Shown: positions 14,018 through 21,068 of the stretch, piece after piece
Layout of the letters: every line of letters begins with the position of its first letter
How positions within the stretch are numbered: the first letter of the stretch is position 1
NCBI GenBank assembly: GCA_964554795.1
Contig: CAZKQB010000039.1
Span: 1-33,695 of the forward strand
DNA from: SFHK01 sp964554795
Lineage (GTDB): Bacteria > Bacillota > Clostridia > Christensenellales > Aristaeellaceae
Reading direction: 5' to 3'
Length of the DNA: 33,695 nt
The notes under the pieces: generated by a model
The model's database searches: none
What the model saw: only the letters and a program-made list of their open reading frames with translations
What the model was told of the DNA's origin: nothing
Program-made: the position numbers and the translations under genes

Positions 14018-15622
14018 CTATGTCAACGAGTATACAGCCGTCAGCTTTTCGTAGTTATTCTCTCTCAAATGATGTGTAATAAAAATAACGCCAAGCTCCG
14101 GCGTGGTAAGCAGGCTGCTTTCAATGTCCAGTGCGTTTGCTTCATCCAGGGCGGAGGTACCCTCATCCAAAATGACGTACTGCACTTTGCGTATGAACGC
14201 ACGAGCCAAAGCCATGCGCTGACGTTGACCGCCGGAAAGGTTTTTGCCGTTTTCCATGATAACGGTATCCAAGCCCTTCGGCAGAGCGCGCACATAGTCC
14301 TCCAAACGGCACCTGCGAAGAACCGCCATAACCTCCTCATCCGTATAGGGCAAGCCCAGTGTGATATTGAATCGGAGCGTATCCTGAAACAGATACACTT
14401 GCTGATCCACATAAGCAATCTGCTGATACAAGGCTTCCGTAGGAATATCCCCCTGCTCCCTCTCGCCATACCACACCTTTCCCGTATAGCCGGGAAGCAA
14501 GCCCAGAATAATTTTTGTCAAGGTCGTTTTCCCGCTGCCGCTTTCGCCCATAATGACGTATTTGCCGCCAGCGCAGAACGTGTAATTGCCGTTTTCCAAT
14601 ACGGGGCGGTCATCGTATCGGAACGAAACATTTTCAAGCTTGATTTCGGGAATGGATGAAATTGCAGCCTTGCTTTCAGCGGGATTCACACCATGATCAT
14701 TAAGCTTCTCCCACAAAGGCCTCGATGCCTTTACCGTCATAAAGCACTGCACCAGCTCTCCTGCGCCGTTAAAGAAGCTGCCGGCAAGATTGCCGACCGA
14801 CAGAACTGCGCCGGCCGGCGCGGCGCCGACCACGGCCGCCAGCAGGGTAACAAGAAGAAGAACGACCTGCCCAACCATACTAACGGTTGAGATCAGAATC
14901 TGAACCGCCGCATTGGTTTTATTAAACCGGAGGCACGCCTTTTCCGCTTTTTCGGAGGCCGCAGCAATGCGCTCGCAGATTCGGTTGCGAAGGCCCGTCA
15001 AAAAGAAGACGGACGCACCCATGACGACATCCTTATAGCTTTCGGTGCTGATTTCCAGCGCCTCCGCTCTTTCGATATTTACCTTCTGAAGTTGCCTATT
15101 GGTCAGCTGCGGAAGAACGGAAATCATTACCAGCATGACAATTGCAGCAAGACCGATGGACGGACTGAGCAGGCATAGCGCCCCCAGCGAGAAGCTCGCC
15201 GTTGCCAGATTTTCAATTCCGGAGAACAGAGAGGCAAAGCACTGGCTGTAAATATCGTTCACATCGTTTGTCAGCCACGAAACATAGTGTCCGCTGTCTT
15301 TATTCGCAAAATCGGAATAAGGCAGCGAGCCAATTTTCTTCCCGACCATAAGGCGCAGCTCATTTTTTAACCTTTTCTGGATTTTCGATTTAGCCGCCAA
15401 GGATACGTAATACATAAGCATTGCAAGCAACCAGATGAGCAAAACGATTGCAAAGGTCAGGATCAGAGCCTTCACCCTATCGCCCTCGTACTTGTAAGCG
15501 CTGTACAGGAAAGACAGGGAATAGCCTGCAAACACCATTGCACAGGATGTAAGAATTCCCAGCAGCGCAACCCCGGCAATTCCGCCCAGATTCCTCCTGA
15601 TAAGCGTTTTATACGGTTTCAT
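14018..15622 (-). CDS. ABC transporter, fused permease and ATPase
   Basis: The 534-residue protein is a half-transporter of the exporter type. About six membrane helices fill residues 1-300 (for example VALLGILTSCAMVFAGYSLS and LILTFAIVLLIWLLAMLMYY). The ATPase domain has Walker A GESGSGKTTLTKI, a Q-loop at YVDQQVYLFQDTL, the signature LSGGQRQRMALARAF, Walker B VQYVILDEGTSALD and the switch His in FITHH. It would act as a homodimer or pair with an unseen partner; the substrate is unknown. The ATG at 15620-15622 overlaps the upstream regulator by 14 bp, with AGGAGG inside the regulator's coding sequence. The two genes are thus translationally linked, and the regulator probably controls this exporter. 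Confidence 0.9.
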   Translation of the reverse strand: MKPYKTLIRRNLGGIAGVALLGILTSCAMVFAGYSLSFLYSAYKYEGDRVKALILTFAIVLLIWLLAMLMYYVSLAAKSKIQKRLKNELRLMVGKKIGSLPYSDFANKDSGHYVSWLTNDVNDIYSQCFASLFSGIENLATASFSLGALCLLSPSIGLAAIVMLVMISVLPQLTNRQLQKVNIERAEALEISTESYKDVVMGASVFFLTGLRNRICERIAAASEKAEKACLRFNKTNAAVQILISTVSMVGQVVLLLVTLLAAVVGAAPAGAVLSVGNLAGSFFNGAGELVQCFMTVKASRPLWEKLNDHGVNPAESKAAISSIPEIKLENVSFRYDDRPVLENGNYTFCAGGKYVIMGESGSGKTTLTKIILGLLPGYTGKVWYGEREQGDIPTEALYQQIAYVDQQVYLFQDTLRFNITLGLPYTDEEVMAVLRRCRLEDYVRALPKGLDTVIMENGKNLSGGQRQRMALARAFIRKVQYVILDEGTSALDEANALDIESSLLTTPELGVIFITHHLRENNYEKLTAVYSLT

Positions 15623-16715
15623 CCGGTAACGCCTCCTGCTTCACTTCAAGCCACAGCTTCCAAAGCCGCGGAACGCCTTCATCGTTCGGCTGCATCCTAC
15701 GCGTCAGGCAATCCATTGCCGTTTTGCCATACAGGTTGTAGTCCGGCTGTTTTTCTATGTTCAGCGTGGTAAAAAACCTCATATCGCCAATCTCGCCCGG
15801 CGCAGCCAGATCATATCGCACGGCCTTGGTTACTGCATCCCTGAGATAGCTTCGAGCCTTTTCAAATTCGCCCTTGAAGCAATAGCACTCAGCAATCGTT
15901 TCAAGGATGACGCAATCGTACTTGTCAAACCACGTCAATGCCGATTGCGGCTGAATGCCCCGAAGAACCGTCCGCAGCCACTGGAAGCATTCGATCGCCG
16001 CATCGTAATTTCTGCGCTGGAAAAATACGTTGGCATAGCCAACCATAATCGAATTGATGTCATCGGCAAACGCCGAAAAGGCCTTGCCCAGATATTTCTC
16101 CGCTTCGTCTGCATCGTGAAAATAATCGCCGAGCACCATTCCGATCATGGCGTTATTCACGCCGCAGACATTGTATTTTTTCAAAATTCGCAGTGCCGCT
16201 TTGGGGTTATTCAGGATCAGATACGCCTTCGCCATTTGCGTTCGGATAGAAACCTCGCTTACCGTATCATCCTGATTCTGAGCAATCAGCTCGCACGCAT
16301 GGTTCAGAAGCTCGATGGCTCGCCTGTTCCATTCCCGATGCTCCGCATCCTCGCCTGCCTTCAGATAAATCAAAGCACTCTGATATACGATGTCAAAATG
16401 GTTCGGATAGCTTTTTAAGGCCTTTTCCGCTTCCGCGGCTGCTTCATCATACTCCCTTTCCCTCGTCAGGGACACGATCCGATCAAGAGCTGACGCCGCA
16501 TTGTTGCTTCGCCACTCATATCCAAGAAGAACGTCCGTGGAGGTATGAAACAGGTCTGCCATTTCAAGAATCAGATGGATCTCCGGCGTGGATTGCTTTG
16601 ACTCCCATTTGTAGACGGCGCTGACACTGACCCCCATTGCTTCTGCAAGCTGCTCTTGCGTCATCCTTCGTTCCTTGCGGAATTTCCTGATGTTTTCAGA
16701 AAGCCTCACCCTCAT
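15609..16715 (-). CDS. XRE-family regulator with TPR-like repeats
   Basis: The 368-residue protein has an N-terminal helix-turn-helix (RKERRMTQEQLAEAMGVSVS then AVYKWESKQSTPEI, about residues 14-48). From about residue 75 to 340 there are helical TPR-like repeats (YDEAAAEAEKALKSYPNHFD and several similar units). Proteins of this design usually bind DNA through the first domain and sense a peptide or partner through the repeats; which ligand applies here is unknown. The gene overlaps the ABC exporter behind it. Its own promoter at 16745-16773 contains a short dyad that could be its operator. Confidence 0.88.
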   Translation of the reverse strand: MRVRLSENIRKFRKERRMTQEQLAEAMGVSVSAVYKWESKQSTPEIHLILEMADLFHTSTDVLLGYEWRSNNAASALDRIVSLTREREYDEAAAEAEKALKSYPNHFDIVYQSALIYLKAGEDAEHREWNRRAIELLNHACELIAQNQDDTVSEVSIRTQMAKAYLILNNPKAALRILKKYNVCGVNNAMIGMVLGDYFHDADEAEKYLGKAFSAFADDINSIMVGYANVFFQRRNYDAAIECFQWLRTVLRGIQPQSALTWFDKYDCVILETIAECYCFKGEFEKARSYLRDAVTKAVRYDLAAPGEIGDMRFFTTLNIEKQPDYNLYGKTAMDCLTRRMQPNDEGVPRLWKLWLEVKQEALPDETV

Positions 16716-16744
16716 AATCTGCCCTCCCTGCCCTTAGTAACCAT

Positions 16745-16773
16745 ATTATACCGCGGAGAAAGCTCCATCTGAA
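16745..16773 (-). promoter_or_regulatory. Promoter of the XRE/ABC operon
   Basis: TTCAGA (16768-16773), a 17-bp spacer and TATAAT (16745-16750). The spacer contains GGAGCTTTCTCC, a dyad with 4-bp arms that could be an autoregulatory operator. Confidence 0.7.
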
Positions 16774-16812
16774 CATACCAGCTGTAACGTTCGTAGAAAT
16801 ATTTTTTTACCT

Positions 16813-16950
16813 TCAATGCGGGTTCCAACAAAATGGCCCGCGCTGCACAGGCAAAATGTCAATCAGGCGGCTCGCGATTTCGAGATAGGCTGCCGTCCTC
16901 TCCGCATCGGTCGCATCCAGCCCATCCGCGCTCAGCTCACCACAAACAGC
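16813..16950 (-). pseudogene. Truncated 3' end of an unidentified GC-rich gene
   Basis: The minus-strand frame ends with about 45 residues that look coding (GLDATDAERTAAYLEIASRL, then IDILPVQRGPFC). Base composition is GC-rich like the chromosome up to about 16950, then falls sharply, and the peptide loses coding character there. I read this as the tail of a native gene whose front was lost when the AT-richer segment arrived. The family is not recognised. Confidence 0.35.
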
Positions 16951-16951
16951 T

Positions 16952-17091
16952 ATTCGTAAGAACGGAATTCCTTTTGAATTGGATATATAACTGATGAATA
17001 CGGAGAGGAAACCGGAGAAGATGTTGCTATTGATGATAGCTGGAATTATGCCGATATTCTCTTGAACGGCATACAAGCAAAAACTGTGTAA
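16952..17091 (+). pseudogene. Gene remnant with a 2-bp frame break
   Basis: One plus frame reads NGIPFELDI then stops at 16988-16990. The next frame continues at once as TDEYGEETGEDVAIDDSWNY ... GIQAKTV and stops at 17089-17091. Removing one TA from the ATATATAA run joins the two into a single acidic, coding-like peptide. It is probably the 3' end of a decayed accessory gene of the AT-richer segment; the family is not recognised. Confidence 0.35.
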
Positions 17092-17154
17092 TGGGCATTT
17101 CATAAGCTAAACTTCCGGGAACAGACATTGCCGGAATAGCGAAATGCTATCTGC

Positions 17155-17568
17155 ATGACCTGCGGACGTGTCGGCTCATGGAAGAACCGCCCCACCTTTG
17201 AAGAGTTGGCGATCATGTTCGAGCGCAGCACTGCCAGCGGTGCGGAGCGAGCATACAAGAAAGCAATTCTCCATCTGGCAGAACTTTTGATCACCGATAA
17301 TGCAGTCCACCCGATTCATTTGAAGCTAAAATCCAAGAAAAGTAGAAAAAAGAAAATCACCAACGCAATCTACGAATATCAAGTAAATCACGATGGCGAA
17401 TGGGACGAATTAGCTCTGAATTTTGAAACCAAAACAGCGGGAATCGTAAAACCGGCTGATTGGGACACGATCAAATCTCATAAATACGCAAAAGTGACAA
17501 TTTCCTATCTGCTGCACTGCAAGAATGAGGACTTACTAAAAGATATTATTCTTCCATTTAAGCCATAA
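17155..17568 (+). CDS. Hypothetical protein, 137 residues
   Basis: I do not recognise the family. The product reads like a real soluble protein: an N-terminal helical part (RPTFEELAIMFERSTASGAE, KAILHLAELLITDN), a Lys-rich linker (KSKKSRKKK) and an acidic/aromatic second half ending LKDIILPFKP. No membrane segment or signal peptide is visible. The ATG at 17155 has no good ribosome binding site. The frame remains open five codons upstream to a TAG, so the true start is unclear and the gene may be a truncated remnant. A strong terminator follows it at 17576. Confidence 0.45.
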   Translation: MTCGRVGSWKNRPTFEELAIMFERSTASGAERAYKKAILHLAELLITDNAVHPIHLKLKSKKSRKKKITNAIYEYQVNHDGEWDELALNFETKTAGIVKPADWDTIKSHKYAKVTISYLLHCKNEDLLKDIILPFKP

Positions 17569-17575
17569 AAAACAC

Positions 17576-17627
17576 AAAACCGCTGCATATTCCGCCCTGC
17601 ACGTGGGGCGAAAATTGCAGCGGTTTT
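17576..17627. terminator. Bidirectional terminator
   Basis: A 12-bp perfect outer stem (AAAACCGCTGCA / TGCAGCGGTTTT) encloses an inner CGCCC / GGGGCG stem. The A and T flanks give a U-run on either strand. It sits between the convergent ends of the 137-residue ORF (+) and the GNAT pseudogene (-) and serves both. Confidence 0.9.
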
Positions 17628-17636
17628 ACCGAAAAA

Positions 17637-18044
17637 TTACGCTTTCATAAATCCACAGCAGCCGATCTCAGACATTTCCCGGAACCCCATAGACTTATAA
17701 AAAGCAATGGTTTTCGGTGTATTGTCCGTTGCCAGTTCTATCTGCCGCACATGGCTGTATCTGTCTAAGACAACTTGCAGAAGTGCAGAACCGATGCCTT
17801 TCCGCTGATGTTCCGGGAACACCAAAATGTCTTGCACGAATACGATGGTATGTCCATCACCAACGGCACGAATGATACCAAGAAACTAATCGCCCTCGTA
17901 AGCTGCAAGGGTCAGCATAGAGTTTTCAAACCCTTTACGCAGCACCTCTGGATGATCCGTGTAGGCAGTCCAACCTACACTTGCGTATAAACTAAGAATT
18001 TCCATTTCGTTATAGTAGTTTTCCAATATGCCTTTTCTGTCCAT
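17637..18044 (-). pseudogene. GNAT acetyltransferase with an in-frame amber stop
   Basis: Read through, the frame gives 135 codons of a small GNAT N-acetyltransferase. It starts MDRKGILENYYNEMEILSLY with ATG at 18042-18044 and contains VFVQDILVFPEHQRKGIGSA (acetyl-CoA loop R/Q-x-x-G-x-G/A) and ELATDNTPKTIAFYKSMGF. A single TAG at 17886-17888 (AYEGD, stop, FLGIIRAV) interrupts an otherwise intact sequence. The downstream 66 codons alone lack the first strands and would not be functional. A nonsense mutation is most likely; a sequencing error cannot be excluded. It is last in a run of four minus-strand accessory genes, 2 bp after the preceding GNAT. Confidence 0.8.
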
Positions 18045-18046
18045 AA

Positions 18047-18571
18047 TTACTTCTCCAAACTCAGCTCAAACACACCTCCGTCAAACACAATATCGTTGCC
18101 ATTGGCATCCTTGTAGAACGACACCCTTTCGGTTTCGATCAGCTCAAAGCCCAAGGATTTGAGAAGTGAAACAGAGGGCGTATTATTGATAGCCGTACCT
18201 GCGGTCAGCCTTTTGATGCCAAGCTCACGCATATAGTCAATGAGTGCTAGGTGGCTTTCCTTTGCATAGCCCATGCCGTGATATGCGGAGTGGAAGCAGT
18301 AGCCGATCTCGTGTCCGTTCTCTCGAATGTTAAAGGCACTGTACCCGATAACGGTATCACCAAGGCAGATTGCAAAAAACATATGCTCAGTGCCGCTATT
18401 CGCCGCTGCCCATTTTGCAATTCTTGGCTGAACATCCGCATCATCGGTGATGTGTGGCTTGTCATACTGTGAAAGGGCGGAAGTGTTAAAATCCACCCAA
18501 ATATCTTTTATGCTTTTCCAATCGTCCGCAACAATGTGACGAATGGTTAGTCTTTCGGTTTTAAGTATCAT
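18047..18571 (-). CDS. GNAT acetyltransferase, RimJ/RimL-like
   Basis: The 174-residue product has the layout of ribosomal-protein- or small-molecule-modifying GNATs. It begins MILKTERLTIRHIVADDWKS, with a central VIGYSAFNIRENGHEIGYCF and the acetyl-CoA-binding segment YHGMGYAKESHLALIDYMRE. The C-terminal part is AGTAINNTPSVSLLKSLGFE. The substrate cannot be deduced. GGAG lies 11 bases before the ATG. It is 15 bp after the next upstream GNAT gene, in a tight accessory operon of lower GC than the chromosome. Confidence 0.85.
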   Translation of the reverse strand: MILKTERLTIRHIVADDWKSIKDIWVDFNTSALSQYDKPHITDDADVQPRIAKWAAANSGTEHMFFAICLGDTVIGYSAFNIRENGHEIGYCFHSAYHGMGYAKESHLALIDYMRELGIKRLTAGTAINNTPSVSLLKSLGFELIETERVSFYKDANGNDIVFDGGVFELSLEK

Positions 18572-18586
18572 AATTGCGTTTTCTCC

Positions 18587-19114
18587 TTATAGGGTTATCC
18601 AAAATCTTTTCAAATCCTCGTTTTCATTCGGTTCATGGATCGTGGATTCGTAAACGCCGCCGTTTGCAAGAATAGTCTTTTCGCTTCCAATGTTTCCGTC
18701 AATACAAGTAATTAGAACTTTATCAAGTCCGATCTCACGACAGAATGGAAGTGCCATTCTCAACATTTCCTTGGCATAACCCTTGCGTCTTTCGCTCGGT
18801 CTTACAGAATATCCAATATGACCGCCAAACTTTGATAGATAATCATTAAACTCGTGTCTTATCTGCAAGAAGCCCAACACCTTGTTATCATCCTTCCTCA
18901 CAAGCATGAACTGTGTTGCAGGAACATGCGGAGCAGGACAAGTTTCGGGATTTTCTTTGATGGCACACTTTTCAATATATTCAATCGGATCGTCTGTACG
19001 ACGCATCGGACCGCATCCATCCATAGAACTGTCTGCTGCAAGGTATTCTTTTTTGCTTTCCATTATCTGTTCCGCATATTCTGCGGTTGGTCTTAATAAA
19101 ACAAATTCTTCCAT
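18587..19114 (-). CDS. GNAT acetyltransferase
   Basis: The 175-residue protein shows GNAT features: N-terminal LLRPTAEYAEQIMESKKEYL, the strand LVRKDDNKVLGFLQIRHEFN, GGHIGYSVRPSERRKGYAKE (acetyl-CoA loop RRKGYA) and DGNIGSEKTILANGGVYEST. This last pattern resembles the YedL/YjcK-like group of predicted acetyltransferases; the substrate is unknown. The ATG has only a weak site upstream. It starts 3 bp after the NTF2-like gene ends, so translation is probably coupled. Confidence 0.85.
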   Translation of the reverse strand: MEEFVLLRPTAEYAEQIMESKKEYLAADSSMDGCGPMRRTDDPIEYIEKCAIKENPETCPAPHVPATQFMLVRKDDNKVLGFLQIRHEFNDYLSKFGGHIGYSVRPSERRKGYAKEMLRMALPFCREIGLDKVLITCIDGNIGSEKTILANGGVYESTIHEPNENEDLKRFWITL

Positions 19115-19117
19115 GGC

Positions 19118-19492
19118 TTAACTTTCTCTTATCTTTCTCCCAATTTTCATATCCTGTCGCCACTTCGGAGCTTCGCCATCGTCTGCCCAATACTCGTCCA
19201 TAGTGACAATCTTATCTTCTTTGAGTTTGATGAAGGACGTAACGTGGAAAGAAGCGGAGTAATCCTTCGGATAAACCCGTGTTGCAGTAATCATCATATC
19301 GTCTGTCGTGACGATCTTTTCAACCTCGCCATCCCAATCGCCGGGATAGTCGCAGTTAGCTCTTATAAATTCCTCAACCGTGAAATGCTCATTAGAGCAA
19401 TGCCAATTTACATAGGCATCGGTGTGGAAATATTCTCTTATCTTGTCTGCTCTCTGTGCGAGAACATCAGACCAAAACTGTTGTATATTCAT
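19118..19492 (-). CDS. NTF2-like (SnoaL-type) protein
   Basis: The 124-residue product fits the NTF2-like cone fold: an N-terminal helix (MNIQQFWSDVLAQRADKIRE), FHTDAYVNWHCSNEHFTVEE, then strands VEKIVTTDDMMITATRVYPK and FHVTSFIKLKEDKIVTMDEY with the family-typical WADDGEAPKWRQ near the end. Such proteins act as small enzymes or binding proteins with varied ligands; no role can be read here. It is the first complete gene of the accessory run, 9 bp after the methyltransferase tail module. Confidence 0.75.
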   Translation of the reverse strand: MNIQQFWSDVLAQRADKIREYFHTDAYVNWHCSNEHFTVEEFIRANCDYPGDWDGEVEKIVTTDDMMITATRVYPKDYSASFHVTSFIKLKEDKIVTMDEYWADDGEAPKWRQDMKIGRKIRES

Positions 19493-19501
19493 TGCAACTT
19501 C

Positions 19502-19771
19502 TTAAATCAACCCAAAATATTCAAACGCTTCCCGGATTGCTTTCTCCTTTTCCGGTGGACACTGTGGTTGTCTACTGTCCTCAGATTTTGGCAGATTGTA
19601 ATTCTTTCCAACCTCAATTCCACATTTCCGTTTAATCTGCGAAATATACAGGTTTGAAACCTTTAATCCGCTGTGCTCCCACACATAGTCCTTAATCTGC
19701 GTGTAGGTTGCACTGTCCTGAAAATCTGACATATCCATATCTTCCAAAGAGAACTCAACACGAACTTTTTT
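19502..19771 (-). pseudogene. C-terminal module of rlmD, out of frame
   Basis: After the run of seven A at 19766-19772 the +1 frame continues without a break for about 88 codons (KVRVEFSLEDMDMSDFQDSA, KVSNLYISQIKRKCGIEVGK, NYNLPKSEDSRQPQCPPEKE) and stops at 19502-19504. From memory, the same kind of module is fused to the C-terminus of RlmD-type methyltransferases in many Firmicutes. With six A in place of seven, it would be in frame with rlmD here. It has no ribosome binding site of its own. Base composition is AT-richer than rlmD and like the accessory genes downstream. Confidence 0.7.
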
Positions 19772-21068
19772 TCGAGTCGACCTCTCCCTTGGAAAGTAGG
19801 ACAACCGTCTCCACATGCCCGGTTTGTGGAAACATGTCTACAGGACGAACGGCGGCAAGACGATAGGCAGAGGCAAGAAGCCTGAGGTCGCGGGCGAGGG
19901 TGGCAGGGTTACAGGAAACGTAGACGAGCTTGTCCGCCGGGGATTCGCACAGGGCGCGGATGACAGGCTCATCGAGACCCTTGCGGGGCGGATCGACGAT
20001 AACTGCATCGAAGTGTTCCCTTTTCTGAAGCCCGGGATACAACGCCGCTGCGTCGCCCTCCATGAATTGAACCCTGTGGGAAAGCTGGTTCGCCTCGGCG
20101 TTTTTGCGTGCGTCGGCCACGGCGGGCGCGACGATTTCGATACCCGTCGCTCTCGCGCACGTACGCGCGGCAAAAAGCGTGATCGTGCCTGCACCGCAGT
20201 ACACATCGCATACGCGGTCGCCGGGCTTCAGCGCAGCCAGCGCCAGCGCTTCGCCGTACAGACGCTCCGCCTGCGGGCGATTGACCTGAAAAAACGACTG
20301 AGGGGAAACCGAAAAGCGCAGACCGTCCAGCGTCTCGGAGATGGTCTCAGTGCCGGCCAGCCTACGGCAAATGCCGTCCAGCGCATGCGCAGGACGACGC
20401 GAGAGCTCGCATGCATACACGCTACGAACCATTGAAATTTCCGTCATGATCGCGCGGGCAAGCCGGGTCGCGTCGGCACGGGCGTACAGCGACAGCGTAA
20501 CCATCATTTCCCCCGCCGCATTCGTGCGCACGACGAGGTTCTTCAGCGGCAGACCTCTGCGGTGCGCGCGCACAAACGCGAGCACACGGTTTGCACCGTC
20601 TGCCTGCAGCGGACATTCCGCAAGATCGATGACCCGGTGCGTGCCGCCCTCGCAAACGCCCGCCTTCTCGCCGTCAAACGCGAATTCCGCCTTGTTTCGG
20701 TAGCCCAGCGTTTCCGGCGACGCAAGCGTCTCCCCTACCTCGGGTGCCTGCACGCCGCCCAGATGAGAAAGAGCATCCGCAACCCTCTGGCGCTTCAGCT
20801 GAAGCGCGCGAGCATAGGCAATATGCTGCGTCTGGCAACCGCCGCACACGCCAAAATGCGGGCAAAGCGGCGTCACGCGGTCGGGCGACGGCTCCAGCAC
20901 GTCTATCAGACGCGCCGTGCAGAAGCGCTCCTTTTCGGCTTCAATCCGAACGTTCACCGTCTCGCCGGGAATCGCGAAGGGCACGAAAACGGCGCGGCCG
21001 TCCGAAAGACGGCCGACGCCCTGCATTTCCGACCCAATGCCGGTGATCAGAATCGTTTCACTGCTCAT
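19755..21068 (-). CDS. rlmD: 23S rRNA (uracil-5-)-methyltransferase, RlmD/RumA type
   Basis: The enzyme uses S-adenosylmethionine to methylate C5 of a uridine in 23S rRNA. The 437-residue protein has an N-terminal TRAM domain (about 1-60) and the four iron-sulphur cysteines C69, C75, C78 and C152 (LCPHFGVCGGCQTQ). The methyltransferase fold follows with SPQSFFQVN, DVYCGAGTITLFAA, DPPRKG and the catalytic Cys in VYVSCNPATLARDL. The body ends normally at TGHVETVVLLSK. The last residues (GEVDSKKSSC) arise because a seven-A run shifts the frame out of a C-terminal module that continues downstream. The start overlaps the pfkA stop by 4 bp (ATGA), so translation is coupled. RlmD and RlmCD cannot be told apart by eye. 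Confidence 0.88.
   Translation of the reverse strand: MSSETILITGIGSEMQGVGRLSDGRAVFVPFAIPGETVNVRIEAEKERFCTARLIDVLEPSPDRVTPLCPHFGVCGGCQTQHIAYARALQLKRQRVADALSHLGGVQAPEVGETLASPETLGYRNKAEFAFDGEKAGVCEGGTHRVIDLAECPLQADGANRVLAFVRAHRRGLPLKNLVVRTNAAGEMMVTLSLYARADATRLARAIMTEISMVRSVYACELSRRPAHALDGICRRLAGTETISETLDGLRFSVSPQSFFQVNRPQAERLYGEALALAALKPGDRVCDVYCGAGTITLFAARTCARATGIEIVAPAVADARKNAEANQLSHRVQFMEGDAAALYPGLQKREHFDAVIVDPPRKGLDEPVIRALCESPADKLVYVSCNPATLARDLRLLASAYRLAAVRPVDMFPQTGHVETVVLLSKGEVDSKKSSC

Larger units (their letters stand above)
16950..19770. other. AT-richer accessory segment
   Basis: Base composition is visibly lower in GC than both flanks. The segment holds gene remnants, an unknown ORF, three GNAT genes, an NTF2-like gene and a frameshifted methyltransferase tail. 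The right edge coincides with the rlmD frameshift and the left edge cuts a GC-rich gene. I see no integrase, transposase or clear terminal repeats, so the mode of entry is unknown; homologous recombination at the rlmD 3' end is one option. Confidence 0.55.

Noticed and set aside
16960..17103. Front half of the minus-strand 96-codon frame
   Set aside because: It is AT-rich, not coding-like, and overlaps a more convincing plus-strand remnant; only the GC-rich tail (16813-16950) looks like former coding sequence.
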